From positions 755,684 through 819,683 of the forward strand of contig NZ_LT821240.1 of NCBI RefSeq assembly GCF_900169525.1: a DNA stretch of 64,000 nt, given 5' to 3'. This stretch comes from Corynebacterium pacaense (lineage in GTDB: Bacteria; Actinomycetota; Actinomycetes; Mycobacteriales; Mycobacteriaceae). The translations under genes and the position numbers were made by a program. The notes beneath the pieces were generated by a model that was given only the letters and a program-made list of their open reading frames with translations, made no database searches and had not been told where the DNA came from. This document shows, one piece after another, positions 58,001-64,000 of this stretch (positions are counted from its first letter, which is position 1; every line of letters starts with the position of its first letter).

Positions 58001-61000
58001 GAGGGCGGTGTCCGCAACGTGTGCGGACCACCATGCCGCCTGCTTTGCGACGACCTCACCGGTGCCGACGAAACGTTCGACGGCGACCTCGGCACCGTTG
58101 GCCAGACGGGCGAGATCCTCGCGGGCGGATGCCCAGCGATCATCGAAGAGGATGGCACGCTCGGCGGAGAACACCGGTGTGACCATCTTCTGCCAGCCGG
58201 CCCCGAGCTCGGCCTCGACGGCTTCGTAGAGCTCGGTATCGGCCGCCGCGATCTCCGCGGTCTCGGCCGCGTTCAGGCCGAGCTGATCGAGAATGCCACG
58301 GGCGATGGTGGCGAGAACGCCGTCCTCACCGGTGACGCTGGATGCGTAGGCGTCCAGGGCTGCGGAGTCGACGACCCCGCCACCTGCGGCGGCACCGCCG
58401 GAGGACAGCGACACCGAGGTGCCGTTGGCGGCCGCCACGTTGCCGACGGCGGCGTCGATAAGCGAATCGACCTCACCCCTGCTGGATGCGGAGGACGGGA
58501 GGGTTCCGAGGTTTCCACCACGGACGGATTCACCCTCACGGGTGCCCAGCAGCAGCTCCACCTCGACGTGGGCGACCCAGCTCTGGGGCAGTCCCCAGGT
58601 GCCGGTGACGCGCTCGCCGACGTAGGAGGTTTTCAGACCCGCGGCGCCGGTCAGCGCACGCAGCCGGGCGCGGACCGCCTCGGAGAGAACGGGACCGAAG
58701 GGCTTGTAGCCGGGAGCCGCGGTGAGGACACGCCCCTGGAGGGTGGTCACATCGGCATCGGCGGCACCGTCGATGGTGGGGACCGAGAGCTCGGTGGACA
58801 TGTCCATGAGCATCTGGTTGCGGCGCGAGGACACACCGTTGGTGAGGGTCTCGGAGGTGTCACTGCCCTGGATCTGGTCGATGTTGATCTTGTTCTGCAG
58901 TGCGAACAGGGTCATGATCGCGTTCGAGGCATTGAACTTCAGTTCGGGCGCATCGGCAACGGCCACGGCCGCCGCGGCCGGGGCGGCCTGGACCGGAGCG
59001 GCCTCGACGACGGGCGCCGGGGAGCCGGCGGATTCGGCCGCGGGAGCCTCCTCCTCGACCTCGACCACCGGCGCCTGGCGGACGTCGTTGAGCATGACCT
59101 GATCCTGGTCGCGCTCAACGTTGAACACCGGGCGGTGCTCACCGATGACATCCATGGTCCGCAGGGCCAGGTTGGTCAGGGTCGGCGATGCCGCCAGACC
59201 GACCTCGATGATCTGCTCGACGTTGTTGATGATCAGTGCCTGGGTCTCGATCCACCGGACCGGAGAGGCGAACTGCCAGGACAGCAGCTCGATCAGCAGC
59301 AGGCGCGCGAGTGTGTTCTCATCGAGGTCCGACACCTTGACACCCTTGAGGCGCTCGGAGGGGACGACGGCGAGAATGGCGTCCACGAAGTCCTGGGTCA
59401 GCTCGAAGGGGCGGGCGACCAGGTTGGGGATGTAGCGTCCGCGCAGCGCATCGATGTCGATGGTCCCGGGCAGGAGCTCGTCGAGTTTCTCGGCGAAGGC
59501 CTGGACGCCCGGACGCAGAACGCTGGAGTGGAAGGGCACGTCGATGCCCGGGATGTCCACGTAGGCGCGCGGGTTGGCCGATGCGGAGGCCTTGAGCGCC
59601 TTCAGCCCCTTCAGGGTTCCGGCGACCGCGTACTGCTGGCCGTCGACGTTGTAGTTGACGATCTGCAGGAACTCACCCGATTCCGCGGCGATCCGGTCGA
59701 TCCAGTTCTCCACCTCGGAGCCGGACAGGCCGATCATGTTCGGACGGAAGGCCGCCAGGGCGTAGTTGGAACGGCCACGCTCATCGCGGGGAACCAGCGA
59801 GTGCATCGCGGAACCGCGGGAGAACACCACGTCAATGACACCTTCGAGCTCGAAGATGTTACCCAGCGAGGCCAGGGCGGTGTACTCGCCGAGTGAGTGG
59901 CCCGCATAGAGGGATCCGTCGACGATCACGCCGGCGGCCTTCAGACGCTCGGTCTGCGCGTAGGCCACCACGGCCAGTGCCACCTGGGTGAACTGGGTGA
60001 GGTTGAGCACGCCCTTGGGATGGACGAAGACGGTGTCCCCGACCTTGAGCTCCACGGGGTTGTCATCGATGACCTGCTGGATGGAGAAACCGAGGTTTGC
60101 CCGGGTGTGCGCATCCGCGCGCTCCCAGACGGCCCTGGCCTCGGGGCTCGCGTTGCGGTCGTTCTGCCCCATGCCCCTGGCCTGGATTCCCTGACCGGGA
60201 TAGACGTAGGCGGTGGAGGGTGCCGTGAGCAGAGCCTGTCCGCGGGAGACCACGTTGCCGTCGATGCGGCAGGTTACCTCGTAGGCGGGGTTGGGTCCGG
60301 AACGTCCGACACGCTCGACGGTGATGTCCACGACATCACCCAGCTGGACCATTCCGTACATGGAATAGGTCCATCCGATGACCTCGGAACCCAGGGCGGC
60401 CAGGTGCTGGGCGGTGGCCGAGAGCCACATGCCGTGCACCAGCGGTGCCTCGAGACCGACGAGCTTCGCCGCGTTGACGGAGGTGTGGATCGGGTTGTAG
60501 TCGCCGGAGACCATCGCGAAGGGGGTCATATCGGCCGGGGCGGTGACGGTGGCGGAGCGGATGAAGGAGCGCGGTGTAGCCTCGATGCTCTCCTCGCGTC
60601 CGCCGTAGGCCTCCGCCTGGGAGGCGAGCTCACTGGTGGTGATGCGGCCACGGATGGCGAAGCGGGTGACCAGTCTGGCCACCACCTCACCGGACTCGGC
60701 ATCGGTGAGCACGAGTCGCACGGTCACGATTCGACCCGAGGAGGATTCCTCGATGGCATCCGTTCGGGCCTCGACATTGATGGTTCGTCCATTGGCCAGC
60801 TCGGTGATCGGAACGCGCAGATCGAGCAGGTGGTCCAGGTGGACGGCGTTGAGCAGACCCTCGATCACGGGGTAGCCGTCGGAGAGCTTTCCGGAGCCCA
60901 GTGCCGCGTAGATGGCGGGCCAGCAGACACCGACCAGGACATCCCCGGTTCCCTGATTGTGCTCCTCAAGTGCGGCGCCTGTGACGGCGGTGTGCGCGCT

Positions 61001-64000
61001 GAGCAGATGCGCGGGCAGTGTGAAGGAATCACGGACCACACCGAAGGGCGATGCACCATCCTGTTCAACGGTGGGCAGCGCGGTGATATGATCCCCCGCC
61101 GCGGAGACGGAACCGACTCCGGCGACGCCTGCAAGCAGCTCGAACACGGATTCCGGCAGCTTCTCCCTGGACACGACGGGCATTCCGCCCGTGGCCACGG
61201 CCTCGCCGAGCTCGACGGGAATGTCGACCCTGGTGACCAGGTAGGGGCGCTGCTCCTCGGGCAGGTCATCGAAGTAGGAATCTGCCAGGATCCGGATGAT
61301 CCAGTAACCGTCCTTCTCGATGAGCTCGAAGGCGCCCTCCTCGAGAACGTGCGCCGGGTTGTCGATCATGTTGCCGTGCCAGACGATGTGCGGTGCGGCC
61401 AGCAGCAGCTCGCGCTCGTCCCTGGCCTGGTGCAGGCGGGAGTAGACGTCCTCCGGCTCGCCCTCGAGTGCGTCGACGCAGGCGGCCTCGAAACGTCCGA
61501 GCAGGTCGGCGACGGGCTCATCGACGCGGTCGATGCCGGCAACCGACACCGGTCCGGGGATCACACGCACCGAGCGGGCATCGTAGCGCTCATTCTGTGA
61601 CTGCCACAGCGTGTCCAGGCCCCACCAGCGGGCGAGGTCCGCGTCGATGGCGGGCACCCACGGCATCGGCTTGTGGTGCTTGCGGCACAGCCCGATGAAC
61701 CAGGCGGCGTCGCGTGCGGAGACCTTGATCTCACGGGCACTCGGGTAGGCGGCGAGGAGCTTCTCGACGACCGCGGGTTCGTCGGCGACGGACTCCAGGT
61801 CGGGGAAGAGCGTGACGATCGGACCGTGGTCGGCGTTGTGCAGACGGGCCTCGATGCGGTGCGCGAGATCGAGGAAGCGGTCGTCCCAGGTCGGATCCTG
61901 GGTCGGGTAGGCGAGTTCGACCCAACGCTCGATCCACTCGGCGTAGGTCATCTCCTCCAGCTCACCGAAGTAGGGCTTGGAGGTCTTGGCGATGGCGGCG
62001 ATCAGCTCATCACGGTGATCGGCGTAGTCATCGGAGTCAATGGAGGAGATCAGGCGCGAGGCCGCCGCAGAATCATTGTCCACCTCGTACATGTCGGCGT
62101 GCAGGTGGGACAGTCCGGAGGTCACGCCACCGCGTGCCTCTCCCCTGCCCACCCAGCCGCCGGCATCGTGGGGATCGACGCCGGGAGTATCCACCAGCAG
62201 CTGCTTGACCTGCGGTGAGGTAGTCGCCTCCTTGGTTGCCATGGCTGCGGTACCGACGAGGATTCCGTCGACGGGCATCTTGGGGTAGCCGAAGTCGGTG
62301 GCCCAGACACCGGTCAGGTAGTGCGCAGCCTTCTCCGGGGTTCCGATGCCGCCACCGATGAGCAGAACGACATTCCTGTGGGCGCGGATCTCCGCATAGG
62401 TGGTCAGCAGCAGGTCATCGAGATTGACCCAGGAATGGTGACCTCCGGCGTGCCCGTCCTCCACCTGGATGATGATGTCGGTGTCGGGGTTGGCCGCGGC
62501 GATCCTCAGCGAGGCCCGGATCTGTTCGACGGTTCCGGGCTTGAAGGCGATATATGGGAAGCCATCGGCATGCAGATCATTGATCAGCTCGGTTGCCTCC
62601 TCGACCTCCGGGATACCCGCGGAGACGACCACGCCGTTGATCGCGGCTCCGGCGGCGCGCGCCTTGGAGACGATGCGCTGGGCGCCGAACTGCAGGTTCC
62701 ACATGTAGCGGTCGAAGAACATGGAGTTGAACTGTGCGGCGCGGCCCGGATTCAGCTGCTTGACCAGGCCCTCCTTGTTCCGGTTGAACACCTCCTCGGA
62801 GTACTGTCCGCCACCGGCCATCTCGGCCCAGTGGCCCGCATTCGCCGCTGCCGCGACGATGGTGGGATCCACGGTGGTCGGGGTCATACCCGCCAGCACG
62901 ATCGGTGAGTATCCGGTCAGTGTGGAGAATCCGGTCTGGACCTTCACATTTCCGTTGGGAAGGCGGACCAGCTTGGGGGCGAAGGCGGACCAGTCCTCGG
63001 AGGTGGGGATCTGGAAGCCCGGGCGGGCGAGGTTGTCGCGCTCGGCGGCGCTGAACGCGGGAAGAATGGTGATTCCGGTTCCGTCCAGCAGCGGCTCGGT
63101 GAACCGTGCAAGGCCCGCATCCAGGGCAAGGGCGTAGTCCGCCTCGAGGTTGGAGATCTGCTCGGTCCAGTCGGAGTGCTCGACCAGAATGGCATCGGCG
63201 AGTCCGCGGGCATCGACGTTCAGTCCGCTGGTGCCCGCCCATTCAACCGCCAGATCCGCCGCGGCTCTCATCGATGAATGGTGGAAGGGGATGGCCACCG
63301 CGAGGTAGTCGAACTTGGGCTCGACCAGCGATCCGCCGTGCTTCTTGTTGTTGATCTCCTCGTTGTACGAATCGGCGGCGCGCTGCAGTGCGGCGGCCGC
63401 CTTCTTCAGGTCTGCGGGGCTGCTGGAGGAGAGCACGAAGTGGCGCCGGGCGTTTCGCAGGGAGATCTCCACGGATTCAATCCCGGCGATGGCCTCCTCG
63501 ATGGTGGCGAGTTCGAGTCCGCGCACGGACAGCATGTGGTCGCCCTTGCCCGCGAACTGGGAAGCGGCGGTGCCCAGGAGGATGGCGAATGCGAGAACGT
63601 CTTCCTCATTGACTGCAGCCTCGACCCCGAGGATGCCCTGGGAGTGTCCCAGCCGTGTCGCCTTCTCCACGTCCAAGCCGAGATCACGGAGCTGTCGGGT
63701 GGCCGCGATTTGTCCCAGCACGATGCCGGGGATGGAGACGGCGGGTTGTGGGTCAAGATCGGATGAGACCTGCGCATCCTCCCTGGTCAATTCCTCCAGG
63801 CGTGCCAGTGCGCCGGGCACCGTGGACACGATCTGTCGGGCGAAGGGTGCCGTCCTGGCTCGGGCGCGGGAAAGCAGCTCACGAAGATGGGTGGCAGCGA
63901 TGTGGTCGACGCTGGCGTCGGCAATCACCTGCTGCCAGGCGGAGGCCTGACCGGCGTAGAGAATTGCTGGCTCCTTGAAGGAGTGCAGCGGTGTCAATGA
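55091..64000 (-). CDS. fasB: Type I fatty acid synthase (FasB position), 5' end just outside the window
   Basis: At least 2969 codons. Domain order read from motifs: acetyl/malonyl transferase-like AT (LGHSQGILGVEAAV, near residue 116), enoyl reductase (IVLAGMTPTTVDPTIVAAAA, near 370), dehydratase (about 800-1300), malonyl/palmitoyl transferase (YAGHSLGEYTALASLG, near 1366), acyl-carrier domain with the likely phosphopantetheine Ser in TNGVSSRRNQMLMDM (near 1720), ketoreductase (VALVTGAAPDSIAGAVVGRL, near 2025) and ketosynthase with Cys near 2617 in VAACATAAVSVEEGVDK. It makes C16-C18 acids for membrane and mycolic acid precursors. The first readable TTG is probably internal: the frame runs on with a Ser codon to the edge, so the ATG likely lies one or a few codons outside. 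Confidence 0.95.
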   Translation of the reverse strand, partial: SLTPLHSFKEPAILYAGQASAWQQVIADASVDHIAATHLRELLSRARARTAPFARQIVSTVPGALARLEELTREDAQVSSDLDPQPAVSIPGIVLGQIAATRQLRDLGLDVEKATRLGHSQGILGVEAAVNEEDVLAFAILLGTAASQFAGKGDHMLSVRGLELATIEEAIAGIESVEISLRNARRHFVLSSSSPADLKKAAAALQRAADSYNEEINNKKHGGSLVEPKFDYLAVAIPFHHSSMRAAADLAVEWAGTSGLNVDARGLADAILVEHSDWTEQISNLEADYALALDAGLARFTEPLLDGTGITILPAFSAAERDNLARPGFQIPTSEDWSAFAPKLVRLPNGNVKVQTGFSTLTGYSPIVLAGMTPTTVDPTIVAAAANAGHWAEMAGGGQYSEEVFNRNKEGLVKQLNPGRAAQFNSMFFDRYMWNLQFGAQRIVSKARAAGAAINGVVVSAGIPEVEEATELINDLHADGFPYIAFKPGTVEQIRASLRIAAANPDTDIIIQVEDGHAGGHHSWVNLDDLLLTTYAEIRAHRNVVLLIGGGIGTPEKAAHYLTGVWATDFGYPKMPVDGILVGTAAMATKEATTSPQVKQLLVDTPGVDPHDAGGWVGRGEARGGVTSGLSHLHADMYEVDNDSAAASRLISSIDSDDYADHRDELIAAIAKTSKPYFGELEEMTYAEWIERWVELAYPTQDPTWDDRFLDLAHRIEARLHNADHGPIVTLFPDLESVADEPAVVEKLLAAYPSAREIKVSARDAAWFIGLCRKHHKPMPWVPAIDADLARWWGLDTLWQSQNERYDARSVRVIPGPVSVAGIDRVDEPVADLLGRFEAACVDALEGEPEDVYSRLHQARDERELLLAAPHIVWHGNMIDNPAHVLEEGAFELIEKDGYWIIRILADSYFDDLPEEQRPYLVTRVDIPVELGEAVATGGMPVVSREKLPESVFELLAGVAGVGSVSAAGDHITALPTVEQDGASPFGVVRDSFTLPAHLLSAHTAVTGAALEEHNQGTGDVLVGVCWPAIYAALGSGKLSDGYPVIEGLLNAVHLDHLLDLRVPITELANGRTINVEARTDAIEESSSGRIVTVRLVLTDAESGEVVARLVTRFAIRGRITTSELASQAEAYGGREESIEATPRSFIRSATVTAPADMTPFAMVSGDYNPIHTSVNAAKLVGLEAPLVHGMWLSATAQHLAALGSEVIGWTYSMYGMVQLGDVVDITVERVGRSGPNPAYEVTCRIDGNVVSRGQALLTAPSTAYVYPGQGIQARGMGQNDRNASPEARAVWERADAHTRANLGFSIQQVIDDNPVELKVGDTVFVHPKGVLNLTQFTQVALAVVAYAQTERLKAAGVIVDGSLYAGHSLGEYTALASLGNIFELEGVIDVVFSRGSAMHSLVPRDERGRSNYALAAFRPNMIGLSGSEVENWIDRIAAESGEFLQIVNYNVDGQQYAVAGTLKGLKALKASASANPRAYVDIPGIDVPFHSSVLRPGVQAFAEKLDELLPGTIDIDALRGRYIPNLVARPFELTQDFVDAILAVVPSERLKGVKVSDLDENTLARLLLIELLSWQFASPVRWIETQALIINNVEQIIEVGLAASPTLTNLALRTMDVIGEHRPVFNVERDQDQVMLNDVRQAPVVEVEEEAPAAESAGSPAPVVEAAPVQAAPAAAAVAVADAPELKFNASNAIMTLFALQNKINIDQIQGSDTSETLTNGVSSRRNQMLMDMSTELSVPTIDGAADADVTTLQGRVLTAAPGYKPFGPVLSEAVRARLRALTGAAGLKTSYVGERVTGTWGLPQSWVAHVEVELLLGTREGESVRGGNLGTLPSSASSRGEVDSLIDAAVGNVAAANGTSVSLSSGGAAAGGGVVDSAALDAYASSVTGEDGVLATIARGILDQLGLNAAETAEIAAADTELYEAVEAELGAGWQKMVTPVFSAERAILFDDRWASAREDLARLANGAEVAVERFVGTGEVVAKQAAWWSAHVADTALAARLSKVADVAVAVADEPLREDVALVTGAAPDSIAGAVVGRLLAQGATVIMTASNVSQARKEYARTLYASTASPNAKLWIVPANMSSYRDIDAVIDWIGNEQRVTVGGSVTVTKPALTPTLAYPFAAPSVSGSLADAGPQTENQARLLLWSVERTIAGLADLASRGVDGRVHVVLPGSPNRGMFGGDGAYGEVKAAFDAILNKWGSETGWPEFVTLAQARIGWVAGTGLMGRNDVLIPAAEKLGIHVYTPEEISAELLGLASAESRERALQEPIDHDLTGGLGGGVSIAELAASLEQEAADSEKEESTTIKALPSPKNPVQAAGAPVGDVTVDLEDMIVMVGVGEISSWGSGRTRFEAEYGIQRDGSVELTAAGVLELAWMMGLISWSEDPRPGWYDAEGTEIPEEEIYDRLRDEVVARCGVRQLVDDAFLVDGGSIDAAEVFLDRDITFGVTSEAEALSYVDADPTAVALETEGEWTVTKRKGSTSFVPRKATLTRSVAAQLPTDFDPAKWGIPASMIDALDNIAAWNLVTAVDAFLSAGFSPAELLQSVHPADVSSTQGTGIGGMQSLHKLFVNRFLGQDRPSDILQETLPNVVAAHTMQSYVGGYGQMIHPVAACATAAVSVEEGVDKIRLGKADFVVAGGIDDIQVESLTGFGDMNATADTQAMLDKGIDSRFISRANDRRRGGFLEAAGGGTVLLARASLAAELGLPVLAVVAHAQSYADGAHTSIPAPGLGALGAARGGVNSRLARELRSLGLAPDDVRVVSKHDTSTNANDPNESELHTLLWKTIGRDPENPLFVISQKSLTGHSKGGAALFQIGGLVSVLESGRLPQNASLDCVDPEMEAKGENFVWLRSPLDLGEGAVKAGVLTSLGFGHVAAVVVVATSGVFEQAMRNAGLDVEAWRTRATGRLRAGANRLEAGMVGRAPLFEVIDGRRLPERGGHAAEINLLIDDTVRLGADGLYPRG

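Noticed and set aside
57485..61600. Two long plus-strand open frames (803 and 567 codons) inside the fatty acid synthase
   Set aside because: Antisense to fasB; glycine/histidine/arginine-rich low-complexity translations without domains.

Overview
The window is a contiguous piece of a Corynebacterium chromosome. Evidence: the BetP N-terminus, an AmtR that is near-identical in places to the C. glutamicum protein, a type I fatty acid synthase, the Glp/GlpR pair, mycoredoxin-1, and a gene order that matches the C. glutamicum betP-to-fasB segment (seen here in reverse). Many blocks also match Mycobacterium order (rsmI/pmt, mprAB-pepD-moaB2/mscL, perM-purN-purH, M23-uvrD/chorismate mutase-pgi, lhr-nei). 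Base composition is high in GC, so a high-GC relative of C. glutamicum is likely; I cannot name the species.

Layout. 1-5.3 kb: truncated betP, rsmI divergent from the protein O-mannosyltransferase pmt, a GH13 enzyme, an orphan zinc-finger anti-sigma-like membrane protein and a DoxX protein. 5.3-11.2 kb: a CynX-type MFS transporter, then the minus-strand run galU, moeA-like glp, rimJ-like acetyltransferase and glpR, with fthC divergent from galU. 11.2-17.4 kb: a SAF/CpaB-like protein and mscL, convergent with the envelope-stress unit (response regulator, histidine kinase, HtrA protease, MogA/MoaB and a newly noted 64-residue protein); then rpmF and rpmE2. 17.6-20.8 kb: ArsR-SulP operon and the rpmB-rpmG-rpsN-rpsR operon, whose proteins, like L31 and L32 here, lack zinc-binding cysteine pairs. 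20.9-27 kb: a degenerate GlnD-like protein, amtR, a citE-like gene, and the operon perM-like, purN, purH.

27-34.2 kb: an M23 endopeptidase homologue, a PadR-ABC transporter operon, and pcrA/uvrD. 34.2-41.5 kb: chorismate mutase, a DUF222-HNH protein, a GabD-like dehydrogenase, pgi, a second CynX-type transporter, a DUF1707 protein. 40.7-46 kb: lhr-nei2. 46-49.4 kb: cysQ, then thyA-folA-mrx1, convergent with cobF and a small unknown gene. 49.5 kb: tRNA-Arg(CCU). 49.6-55 kb: an accessory-looking block (oleate hydratase, a catalytic-half-only alanyl-tRNA synthetase homologue, MFS transporter, GntR regulator). 55.1-64 kb: the giant fatty acid synthase, whose start lies just outside the window.

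Main points of interest: the MoeA homologue with altered active-site motifs beside its presumed membrane receptor GlpR; the AlaRS homologue that stops at a domain boundary; the DUF294-type protein next to amtR whose nucleotidyltransferase motif has lost its acidic residues; the 51-bp coding tandem repeat in the PerM-like gene; clear palindromic operators at arsR, padR and gntR; and a recurring arrangement of a TANNNT-like hexamer 6-8 bases before the start codon in at least 13 genes, which predicts leaderless mRNAs. I saw no CRISPR array, prophage, transposase or integrase.
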